A stretch of 64,000 nt of DNA from Microvelia longipes (taxonomy: Eukaryota; Arthropoda; Insecta; Hemiptera; Veliidae), in the NCBI GenBank assembly GCA_018340805.1, contig JACMZG010001914.1:44533414-44597413 (forward strand), written 5' to 3'. Shown in pieces: positions 33,501 through 46,500 of the stretch; positions within the stretch are counted from its first letter, which is position 1; every line of letters begins with the position of its first letter. The translations under genes were made by a program, and so were the position numbers. A model generated the notes under the pieces. The model searched no databases. It saw only the letters and a program-made list of their open reading frames with translations, and had not been told where the DNA came from.

Positions 33501-36500
33501 CGCTGTCAAATGATTATAACTAGGTGTATTATTATAGAGAACTTACTTATTATTAAACTTCTAACAGGTAGAGCTTTATGTCTGAAGTAACTATTCTAAT
33601 CTAACTGTCCAGATAGGCACAGATAGTTGAAGAAAAGTTAAAACTTTCGAGCTTTCAGAACATTTAGCTCTTCAGAACAATATGAATTATTGTTTTCACA
33701 ATTCTAAAAAAAAATAATTTAAGAGATCCTTTAGCTAATTCATTAGACATCTAGCTCTGATGGAATACTTGGGGCTTGACTGCCAAAGTCCAAGCTATCA
33801 TCTCCAAAAACTATAGTGGAATAGAATCAACAAGTAAATTGACAGCTGTCAAAATGTCCGCAGGTCTCAAATATTAGCACGTATAAGCTGTAGGATAAAT
33901 ATAATACGACACACAGCTAAAAATCAATTGACACCCTGCAAAATCTCAATGCTTGTCACCCTCATTTTAAATAAAAAAAATCCCTTCTTTTAAGTAACAA
34001 AAAAAAATCCCTACTCTGGCAACACTGAAAGTCAGATTATGTTTGAATTTTATTATTTTTTTTATTTGATATCGTATTTTTTTATTTTTAAAATTTTATT
34101 ACTTTTAAGTTGTATCTTATAAATTTACCTAAGCGTTGCATTAAATTTGTTCGGGAAGTATGAATTAAGTGAAGTTAAAGTTGTTGATTACATAATGCAA
34201 TGGATCATAAAAGTTCTATGATAAAAGTTTGACGATTTTTAATAAATCGTCAGCTATAATTACTTTTTCCAAAATAAACTGCTTTTTGTGTCATGTTTGT
34301 ATAATGAATGCGTATTGTTTATATTATAAAAATAATATGACACAATATGCATCATGACTTAAAAAAGTCAAGACTGTCATCTATTGAAAGACATGGCATT
34401 TTCCAAAAAAATGCTGTCTTTTGGTTGACAGACCCCAGACCCTGCCGCTGTACTCAAATAGCAAGAAATGCTGAAGAATTAATACATCAATGTCATGCAT
34501 CAAATATAGGCACTCAGATCAATTACAACTCTGCAATAATTGATGAATTAAACAGATTGGAATGAAACGAAACGAACTCGAACAGATCAATAGCACAATG
34601 AGGGAAATAACATGATTTATGATTTTATTTACGAAAAAGGTATTTTTTTATACCGAGGTTGTCATAAATAGGAGGGGGAAAGGTCGTGGTCGGTCTGAAC
34701 CAATAGAATTCGTTCCTCACAGATTTTTGGCGTGCTGTCAATTGGTTTTAGCCGTGTGTCATATTATAGCGTAGAGCACAATATTGGAGGTTGCGTACAT
34801 GTCATGATGCCTATCAGGGTGTCACTAGTTTTCCATACTTTGTTTATCAGTGTTGCATTAATAAACCCAATTTTTTACAAATGCTGCCAACATATAACAT
34901 ACAGCTAGTTAAATATTTATTTATTTCTATTTATCTCTATTTAGACTTAATTCCATGCATAGCTGACAGCAATTCTTTTAAGATCTAGTTTAATGAAAAC
35001 TTGCCAAAGATTTTAAGGGGAGTGAATCCACTTATTGATTCAATTCTATTTTGTACCAAAAACAAATCTAAAAATAAAATTTTCAACAAGTGGTTTGAAT
35101 AATTAGGACTCACTTTCATGCCATCCAGTCCTGGTGGGCCCTGAAACAGATAAAATACAAATAAAATACCCAAATATTTAAGTATTTCTAAAACTACGCC
35201 ATGCACACAATAACAACCAAAATCTAATTTATTTTTACTTAAAAAGTTCTAAACTAATTTTGAACTGACACTCTCAGTCTTGGTTTTAAATTCTTTAAAA
35301 ACTTTGTTTGAGATTGCAAAGCAATTCTTTATTTAGTTTTATAACAAAATCTTTGATGTTAAAATGACTTAATACTTTAATTAGATCCTTCTCAGATGTT
35401 TGTAGTTTTTTCGACACAAAACTACAAGTTTAATAAATATAATTGAGAAATCGAAACAATAAAGAGTATAATTTGTTAAATTACCATTTTAAAAATAATT
35501 CAAAAATAGGAAGCTGGTTGTATCAGGTAAGAAAGGATTGACCTGAAAATTAAAAGCTAAAAAAGTGTTAAGAAGGAGGATTCATAAGGATTCTACCTTA
35601 TGTAACACTGGACCAACTTGGACCTAGTTTTAAATTTAGTTAGTTAACACAAATATTTGTTCCTTCAAACGGATCAATAACAGTGCTTTATATATTGGTA
35701 AACCAGCATTAGAGTCGAAAATTATTCTTGCAAGGTTGTTCAAACCTCACCGATTGTATGAAAACTAAACTTGATACTTTGAAATTACTAAAAACAAAGT
35801 CTTAATAAATGTAAAAATATTTGNNNNNNNNNNNNNNNNNNNNNNNNNNNNNNNNNNNNNNNNNNNNNNNNNNNNNNNNNNNNNNNNNNNNNNNNNNNNN
35901 NNNNNNNNNNNNNNNNNNNNNNNNNNNNNNNNNNNNNNNNNNNNNNNNNNNNNNNNNNNNNNNNNNNNNNNNNNNNNNNNNNNNNNNNNNNNNNNNNNNN
36001 NNNNNNNNNNNNNNNNNNNNNNNNNNNNNNNNNNNNNNNNNNNNNNNNNNNNNNNNNNNNNNNNNNNNNNNNNNNNNNNNNNNNNNNNNNNNNNNNNNNN
36101 NNNNNNNNNNNNNNNNNNNNNNNNNNNNNNNNNNNNNNNNNNNNNNNNNNNNNNNNNNNNNNNNNNNNNNNNNNNNNNNNNNNNNNNNNNNNNNNNNNNN
36201 NNNNNNNNNNNNNNNNNNNNNNNNNNNNNNNNNNNNNNNNNNNNNNNNNNNNNNNNNNNNNNNNNNNNNNNNNNNNNNNNNNNNNNNNNNNNNNNNNNNN
36301 NNNNNNNNNNNNNNNNNNNNNNNNNNNNNNNNNNNNNNNNNNNNNNGCATTAAATAATATTATTTCACAATTTTAAAAGAGCAGGAGGGGATAACTAATT
36401 AGATCTGAAAATAATACAGAGCATTCTAACATTTTAATGATCTACAAGCTAAGATATAGTTAACAAGCAAAATAAATAAAATGTTATTAGATGAGTCTAG

Positions 36501-37426
36501 GGATAGAATTAGACAAAGAAATGTAATTTATATATTAAGTAATTTAAATTTAATTTTCGTCTAGCAAGTAAAATGTCTTGTTGAAATTTTCTTACTTGTA
36601 TGTATTTGTACACAAAATCTTATTGAGGAGTAAACTAAAACTAACAGGTCTGATATATCCCTGGACTCTGTAAGACTAATATAAACACAGTTAATAAAAT
36701 ACTATCATGCTATCAAATATAACAAATAAATGCATATCCCAAGCAGTGATATTAAGTAATAGTAATTTTCCACAACTTTCTCATACATATAATATAACAT
36801 AATACATAAAATTCATACAGCATACGTATTTATGGATATCAGCTACAGAGATGGCAGAGTCTATGTCATACCTGATAGACTCTTGGGAAGGGGGCTGAAT
36901 CAGTACTGAGAAGATTAGTTGTAAACTAGCCTACCTCCATATATACCTGCACTTAACAAATTGATATTATGGGTCAATTCCATCTCTTCACTATTATCTC
37001 TTATTTCAATTGATAAAAAGACATACTTGAAGCTACTTCTGAAAAAAATAAAGCTCTTAGGAACCTCCAAAATAAAATTAAGAAGCAAGGAAGAGAATAT
37101 ATTTGCTCTGACATTCCCCTAGGAATAAAAGACTAAACCCTCATTATCTCCTGAGGATGACGCTTTAACTGAGGCTAGGTTAGTTGAACAGACAGAAGTA
37201 TCCTACCACCTTACTTTGATTTACCCTCTGACTATTTTGTTTGTATGTCAATGTAATATGATAAAACAAACACTACTAAGGGAGATAAATGGCATTTACA
37301 ATGCAAGTTAACAAGACTCTATAGACTTTAACAAAAAGATGCAATTATTCTTTTACCAAATTTCCAAAGGAAAAATTAGAGGTCATGCGAACAAGGGAAA
37401 GGTAAGAAAGAGGGCTCACATGAACA

Positions 37427-37496
<70 letters not shown>

Positions 37497-37545
37497 TGTT
37501 CATGTGAGCCCTCTTTCTTACCTTTACCTTTGTCCTTGTGAGCCC

Positions 37546-37590
<45 letters not shown>

Positions 37591-40500
37591 ATGTGTGTGT
37601 GTGTGTAGAAAACTAATTCAAATTAAAAACTTAAGATTTCTTAAAAATACAAGTTAAGCATCCAATAATTACAAATTTTCAGCTAGTGAAATCTCACACT
37701 CATTATACCAGGAAAACTCACTCTCACATTCTGTCAGGAAAAATTCACTGTCACAATTTACTCACTCCCATAATTTATCAGGAAAAACTCATCTCACAAT
37801 CTATGAGGTAAGCTCACTCTGAATCTAACAGGAAAAACTCATTCTCACAATCTATGAGGTAAGCTCACTCTCTGAATCTAACAGGAAAAACTCATTCTCA
37901 CAATCTATGAGGTAAGCTCACTCTCTGAATCTAACAGGAAAAATTCTCACATCTATGAGGTAAGCTCACTCTCTGAATCTAACAGGAAAAACTCATTCTC
38001 ACAATCTATCACGAAAGCTCACTCTCCGAATCTATCAGGAAAAACTAATTCTCACAATCTATCTCACTCTCCGAATCTATCATCAACTCATCTATCAGGA
38101 TAACTCACTCTTCGAATCTATCAGGAAAAACTCATTCTCACAATCTATGAGGTAAGCTCACTCTCTGAATCTATCAAGAAAAACTCATTCTCACAATCTA
38201 TGAGGTAAGCTCACTCTCCGAATCTATCAGGAAAAACTCAACTCACAATCTATCAGGAAAACTCACTCTCCTAATCTATCAGGGAAGCTCACAATAATTT
38301 TTGTTTTGTTTGTTATTAATAAAAAATATGCATCATGCAAGAAAGATTCATTTATGTGCAATCAAATTTTTAATAGTGGGTTGGTAAGAAATAAAAAAAT
38401 ATTTTACCTTAGTGATGAAGATTTTTAAAAGTATTATAGTAAGAGTAAAATTTGTTAAAAATACACTAGAAGAATTATATCAGCTGATGATCTGTGAAAC
38501 ACCACGATGTTAGAACACAAAAACACCACAGTTATTTAAACAAATAAATATTGTAGGGAAATATATGTTAGTAAAAACCGTTGTTTAATAAATAACTAAA
38601 CTTTTTAGTCATTATGTAACCTAAATTACATGTGTGTGTGTGTAATGTCATATACTGTGTATGTAATGTCAACAACATAACAGAATTAGGTAATTATGCA
38701 GCCTGCTATATGAACATGAAACCTACTTTACATTCAAAAAATCATGTACGGGATACCTGAGAACATTTCATCATAACATTAGATTCACTACGCTCATCAA
38801 CAAACAAACAGTCAGTCCTCTGTGGCTATTATAAACTGAATGCTGTAATTTGGGAAATAACTCTTTCTTTAGTTGAGTACATTATATCCAAAAATCATAA
38901 CATTTACAGTCTATCGTTTAGTTTAAAAATCTTGACAAGTCAGTTTAGACACCACTGATTCTTAAGAAAAAAACCCTGCAAGAAAGGAGCGGGAAAAAAC
39001 TGTGCCGCTGTTGGCAGCGGCTTCTCTGATTGGTCAATCCCCAAAATACTTATGACCTTGGGGATTTTTAAACTAAACGATAGACTGTAACCAATTGATT
39101 TTGAGTTATGGTAGTGAATGCAGAATAATTTAGCATGAAAATTACAATTTATAGTTTGTTTACTTTGTAAAAAAATGAAAATGTAGTTTATTTTTAACTA
39201 GAAATCCTTTATTAACGCTTTGAAATAGACAGTAAACAAATAGAAACTTGTTTTTAGACAATTTACTAAGCTTCAAACGTTATTTGAAATACTTATAGAT
39301 ATTTTATATCCCAACATGAAAAACGGGACACTTTTCAGTCCTCTACTATCGCAGCTGTGATGCAAAGTTAGGGGGTTTTTTGGGGCATTCATAAACATGT
39401 TCAAACAGATTTCTAATATAAAATTGTTACTATTTGAAACTTTGCAAAATACTGGTTCGTTGACTAGACTATTATTAGACAAAAGAAAAGCTCTTAATAT
39501 TGCTCGGTATCTCATTTAATTCAGTTTTGTCATGTTCATGTTGTTTGGCATCAGGGGTTTCATACTCCACCAATATGCAACTATTTATCATAAAATCCTT
39601 GAAAAGGAATGAGCAACACAACGACAATAAATTAAAAGCATGATTTTAAAGAGATTTTGACTGCAAAAAGAGAGAGACCATGTTTTTAAACCCAAGCCAA
39701 GTAGCAAACTAAATTAAGGCATTAGTTAATATCTCACTTATAGTCGAAAAATATAAAAAAGCAAAAGTTTTATGTAAAATGTTTCTTCCAAATGTAAAAA
39801 AATTGGTATAAAATGTAAAAGTCCATGTATTATAAATGCAAGTAAACAAGTAAGATACTCTGACCAGGATCGCAACCTTATTGCTGATTCAAGTCATTCT
39901 GGAACATTTTAAGGAAATATAGAAATAGTTATTTATGCAACAAGGGATGAAAGTAAGTTTTACAGCTCAAGTTAAAGTTTTGTCCTAAGGCAGCGCCGAA
40001 GGAGGAAACTTCATTAGCTCACGAGGCCAGTAGGCTGAGGGAGATAAACTAGTTAGCTCCCGAGGCTTGCTGAGGGAGTTAACTAACATTTTGGCTCCCG
40101 AGGCTTGACAAGGGAGATAATACAAGAGCTGAAAACTTTCATCCCTTGTTGTATATTAATTTTATCTACGACTAGAGAATACTAACAACTATTAATATAT
40201 TCTTCAGCTCCTTAATTGTTATTGTGTTAGTTTAGTTTATTCTTACCATGTCAATTACTCTGATGAAGAGAGAATAAAGCCACTATCTTCACACTATTTT
40301 ATTGTAAGCTGTCAATAGAATAATGTGTAGTACTATATTTATAATTTAAACATTAGCATGTGTATTTTCATATTCTACCCGTAGTACCAACATAACACCG
40401 AAAAAATCCTAAAAATTTCCTAAATTTCCTAAAAATTTTACTAAAAATTCTGTCAAGTTGGCAACACTTTCACTTTTTCTCCTAGGGAGTAAAAGTACAT

Positions 40501-43500
40501 TTACAGTGTGAGATAACAAACTGTAAGTAGAACTTACAATACAAGGAGTAAATAAAATATGTTTACATTCGGAGGAATTTAACAAAACTTAGCATTACAT
40601 TAAAAAAAATTGATCATACAGATTTATACAGTTTTCTTACATTTTCTTTGAAAGTTATATTTTGTTATTGAAAGTTATTTAGATTATTCACTCCTTACCT
40701 GACCAATTCAAATAACATCACATGTACTTTAATTAAATTATTTTTTAATCAAATAACAAAGTCAGATAGATCTGTAGAACTCCCAATTCTTAAAACAAAA
40801 ATTGAGCGGATCTCTGAATATATTACATCTTCCTGTTTGTGTATAATTTTTGCTCATCACTGTAGTTACGGGTTATAATAACTTACTGAAATAAGGTACA
40901 ACCAACTTAAAAATAAATAATTAATACATAATTATTTTTATAATTTAATTTAATATTATTAGTTACTAACCACGTTAAATATAATAAATTACATACAATT
41001 AATAGCAATTTAATTATTTGTATTCTTTCATGGCAGTTGTACTATTAGACACATTAATTTACAATTATTATTTATTTATATTTTTATATGCAGAGTAATA
41101 TTAACAGTAATAACAATGTGATTTTTTTATTTATTAAAATTTTGCTGTTTTACAAAATACATTTTGACATTAAATTATATAATAAAAATAAAACATTTAA
41201 ATTAAAATTTTATTATTATTATATATCATTATATAAAAAAAAAAATAATTATTTTAAATGATAAAATAATTAAATTAAGAAAACAAACAACAAAAGAAAC
41301 TGAGAAAAGAAGAAAAAGAATTGTATCTGATTTTAAAATACAAATGGAATGTTATAGTTACGACTTATTAGTAAACTGGACAAATATTTAAATAAAAAAT
41401 ACATCTATTAACACATCTAAACTCACAAATAATAAGTAAAGGCTGACTAATATTTAAAATGAAAATTTCTTAAGGTCATTTTGGACTTAGATTGGTAAAC
41501 CTGTAAGGAAATGCATATTATTTGTTATGAAATCAAATGATCATGAGTTGAATCCTTAAAATTCAATTAATAATGATAGAGACCAATTTGGAGTCTATAA
41601 CCATGTTTTCTTGATATTTTACAGGATTTAATGTAGATTGGCACACATGTAGACTGGCACACATGTAGATGTGGTACACCTGGTACATTGCATGCACTAT
41701 CTAGTTAAATATGTAGATAAATAAAATGTCCAGGTAATTAATTTAAATCTGGATTGGCATCCTTGATTCAGCAATAGTATATAACAAATTTCACAATAAA
41801 ATGCTCTCAGATTTTTGGGAATTTTATTTTATTTATTTTTAACTGATTAGGTAGTCCTACGAGAGCTATGAAAAAGGTCATTTGAACGACCAATTTGTGT
41901 GATCTATCACCCCTCAAGTCTATCATTTTTAAAAGAAATTAGCTATTTAAAAGAAATTAGCTATTAAATAACTAAGTTAAGGATTTTTTTTAGAGTAAGA
42001 TTTCATAGTTAAAACTATAAATTTATTGTATAAAAAAGATAATTTTGCATATTGTTGTAATATTTCATTGTATGTATTTTATGTAATTTTAATAAATAAA
42101 TTGGCGGAAAATTATCCACGTTGAATGGAAGAGAGGACCTTATGGTCCTAATTCTGCGTGGTTAAATAAATCAGTAATCAATCAATCAATCCCTTCCTCA
42201 TCACTATCACCTCTCAAGTCTATCACTCCTTCCTCATCATTATCACCCCTCAAGTCTATCATCCCTACTTCATCACTATCACCTCTCCCTCCTCACAATC
42301 ATTATTTCGACTGATACAATTTGAAACTACAAAGTCAGAATGCAAAAATTAATATCAGGTTAGATTGGAGCTGTGCCTGAAGTGACAAGTTATTTCCAAT
42401 TATAAACCTAACTAAATAATTGTATTAACGGTGTTATTTTATGTTGATTTCATTTTATTTTAAGAAAATGTTTCTCTAAAAACCAATATGAAATCAAAGT
42501 CGCAGGCCTTCGTGAAGAGACCATGTCAGTGTGGAAGTGGAATCCCTGATATTTAGCTTCCACTGTGGAAGTCATCTTCATGGATTCAGGACATTATGGA
42601 TGTAAACACAATGCTCTACAACACTGAAGCAACTTAACAGTGTACAGCATTTTGTTTTCCTCCCTAACACGCCACAGCCTTGAACATACCTCTCACATTG
42701 GAACCAAAATGCCATATTCATCAATTGTCTAAGATGATAAATATGACATTTGGAAGCCTACTCAGTTTGATAACTTAAATACTCAGACACTTATCATTTT
42801 GATACAACTTCAATATAAAGTATTCTAAACCTTCTGTATTGTTAACGGTTCCAGGCTAGGTTCAAGGGGTTTTGGGGAGTGAGTTTTAGTTGGTATGAGG
42901 CAGACCCTGAGTCCAACACTGTTGACAGACCGCTGTCTTTGCGCGTGAATGCATTTCTCTCTTTTTTGGCAAAAAAACCCTTCTGTATTGACTAACTCAA
43001 CATGAATGCTATTAATTAATTTAGAAAACCAATCCAACTCAATTTGAGCCCAAATATTTATTTCATCATTTAGCTTTATTAATTTTAATTATCACTAAAA
43101 CATTTATCTAGACTATTTTTTATACTTCATTGAGATAGACCAAACCTTCAAGAAATTTCAAGAAAAATATTTTCAAAAATTTTAGATTTTTTTTTTAAGA
43201 AAAAACATTATCATTTAAAACTTTAAAGGTAAAATTAAAAGAAATATAACATCAATAAATACAAAAATACAGATAAATCAAAATAATATTAATTACACCT
43301 AATTATTATTATTTTATTTTTTATTATTTTTTTTATTTAAAAAATTAATAATATATCAGTAATATACACAAACTTTTTACACATATTTTCTCTCATTATT
43401 ATCATCTTACACATCAAAAGTAACATATATAAAGAAGTATTAGTTATAGCTAAAAAAAACATAATAGGTATTATAAAAAATAGAAGATATTAATTAAAAA

Positions 43501-46500
43501 AGCTGAATTCATAGTAAAATAATATTTTAAATAGAATTATTTCACAAAAGAGCAAATATGTTTAGCAACCATATCGATCTACTTGATTGTAGCTCAGCTC
43601 CGATATTAGTGAACACAATTCCAACAACTCCAACAAGTCAGAATGCTCTATTTTTAATTATTTTTTACACGTCGATTTTAACAATGTTTGACTGATTTAT
43701 ACTGCTATGCTCTGATATTAGCATTTTATTAGCAACTCTAAATATGTCCGAACAACTTCCAGAAATAACATTTTTGCACTTAAAATATATATTAAAGAAC
43801 AAAAACAGGTTACTTGTGACCCAGCTCACTTGAATTTCATTTCTACTTAGAATACTTAGTGAAAAATGACAGAATATTTTGAAACAAAATTCAGGTAGCC
43901 AAAATTCCTACTTTATAATTGAAAGGGCTTTGATTAATATTTGGTCAAGAAAATTAACTAAATATTAATGATTCAGAAGTCTATTTCTCAAATTTTGGAC
44001 TGCTTTTGTATGGATTTTTTATGTCCATTTCTAAACGCTGTTATTCGAGCATTTTTCGGATATCCATTTCTGAATGCTGTTGTTTTGAGTCCTTTTCAGA
44101 TGTCCATTTCTGAATGCTGCTGTTTCAAGTCTTTTTCAGATGTCCATTTCTGAATGCTGTTGTTTCGAGTCTTTTTCAGATGTCCATTTCTGAATGCTGT
44201 TGTTTTGAGTCTTTCATGCTCCATTTCTGAATACTGCGTTTCAAGTCTTTCTCAGATGCCCATTTCTGTGTTGTTTTGAGTCTTTTTCAGATGTCCATTT
44301 CTGAATCCTGTTTTTTTGAGTCTTTTTCAGATGTCCATTTCTGAATCCTGTTGTTTTGAGTCTATTTCAGATGTCCATTTCTGAATCCTGTTTTTTTGAG
44401 TCTTTTTCAGATGTCCATTTCTGAATCCTGTTTTTTTGAGTCTATTTCAGATGTCCATTTCTGAATGCTGTTGTTTCGAGTCTTTTTCAGATGTCCATTT
44501 CTGAATGCTGTTGTTTTGAGTCTTTTTCAGGTGCCCACATCTCAAATTTTGGACTGCTTTCGTTAGGATTTTTCAGATGTTCCCTCATAAATGCTCTTGT
44601 TTATGTCTTTTCCAGAAGTTTATTTTTGAAATGTTGGACTGATTTTGGTTCAAATTCTTTTCAGAAGTTCATTAAAAAAAATGTTGGATTGCACTGGTTT
44701 TTGTTAAAAAACAACATTTTACATAGCTCCTGATCAACTGTTTTTATTTGCATAGTAAATTTTAAAATAAAAATAATTAATAAGAAAGTAGTAAAATGCA
44801 TTTTAAGAGACTTATAACTATAAATTCATTATACCAATAAGAAGCCATAAGATGCTTAATAATTTGATAGACAAAGAGTTAATATTGATAAGTACGGAAA
44901 ATCCATGCAAGAGATTTAGTCAAAAACTTTATTATAATTATCATTGGAAAAAGGAGATTTTAAAAACTATAAGATATACTAGAATTTGAAACATGGACGG
45001 ACTTGACAGACAAATAAAGTACAAAGTATAAAATTGTGTTTAAATTTGATAAGAAATTGATAAAGTAATTATAAGTTCTTGCTCCAAAAATAAGTTTGTA
45101 AAACAGTTCCGTGTGCTATCAGAAGGACTTACCAATGGGCGCAGGAGAGTACTGAGAGTTTGGTACATAATTTACTTCGAGTTCCTTTTGAGTGAAGGAC
45201 AGAGCGAGAGGCTCAAATAGATTGTGAGTGACTTTGCTCCATAATGAGTTACACTCTATGTAACATATTAAGTACTCAAAGTTACTTAATACATTATGTC
45301 ATCTCAACATCATATGAATGGATTTTTGAATTTGTTTTTATATCATTATTGAAACAGCAGAGTTATCACTGGTAAAGGCCCGTCTACAATCTTAAGTTAT
45401 TAGGAGAATTGAAGAAGTGAAGAATTTTTCAAATCTCTTTTCTTCTAAATAATTCTTTCCCGCTCTTTTGACTTAAGAAACCATAAGAATGGTTTTTTAT
45501 AAGTTACTTAAAGAAGAATGTACTACGTTATCTGTTTTTGAATGATTACAATATTTTGTAAACGATGTGATGTGATTTGTTTAGATTGTTGTGTTTGATT
45601 TGATTATTTGAATATGTGATTGTTTGTGTTGTTTGAATATTTTATATAATATATATTTTTTCTTTTTTAATTATATAGTTTTGAAATGGATGAGGTTCCC
45701 TACGTCTGTAGACATACTAGAGATAAGGAAATAACGCTCCAACAATTACCTCATCCATTTTGATTTTATTTATAATTAAAATAAATAAAACACGGTCGAT
45801 TTTAGAAGTAAATTAAAAAATATTTGCAAAAAGTCTTTAAAAAATGGAGGAAAGATCATTGAAAAGCAATGGTTATTTAAATTGTATTAAATTGTATTGA
45901 GCTCTGCTCGTTGTACCATATAAATAATAAATAAAATGTGTGTGACGTAGAAAGAAAAGTAGTTTATTATTTGTTTATTAGTAGTTATGTTTATTTAAAT
46001 GTATTAAAATTGTTATTGACTCTGCTCGTTGTTACCATAAATAAATAAATAAAAATGTGTGTTGACGGTAGAAAAAAGTAGTTTATTATTTAGTTAGTAG
46101 TTTAGTTTATTTAAATTGTATTAAAAATGTTATTGAGCTCTGCTCGTTGTTACCATAAATAAATAAATAAAATGTGTGTTGACGGTAGAAAGAAAGTAGT
46201 TTATTAGTATTTATGTTTATTTAAAATTGTATAAAATTGTTATTGAGCTCTGCTCGTTGTTACAATAAGTAAATAATAAATGTGTGTAGACGGTAGGAAG
46301 AAAAGTAGTCTAAATACAGCTATATGTGTAATTGTAACTTTAAAACTTGACTTAACAACTCAGAGGTTGTAGACGTGTTTACGGATCTCTTAAGTCTAAA
46401 GAGCGGGAATTTCAAAATAGTTTGTTCTCAGTGAAAAATTCTTCACTTCTTTGATTCTTCCTGAGGAATTCTTCACTTCTTCGATTCTTCCTAACTTAAC

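Larger units (their letters stand above)
31799..35113. other. Collagen intron with pogo/Tigger-like and other elements
   Basis: Carries a pogo-type element (32038-32886), a small inverted repeat (33378-33513) and a probable DNA transposon remnant (33885-34785). Confidence 0.5.

Noticed and set aside
35802..36357. Long open frames over the gap
   Set aside because: They consist of N and carry no information.
37690..38292. Regular ~53-bp spacing suggestive of a CRISPR array
   Set aside because: Eukaryotic context, no unique spacers between conserved repeats, and variable unit length: an ordinary minisatellite.
42825..43037. 70-codon minus frame in a slightly GC-richer patch
   Set aside because: No similarity I recognise and no splice or promoter context; could be a transposon scrap but cannot be supported.
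43968..44733. Plus-strand frames with SISECCCF repeats
   Set aside because: They are translations of the 40-bp minisatellite; the repeats drift through frames because of indels.
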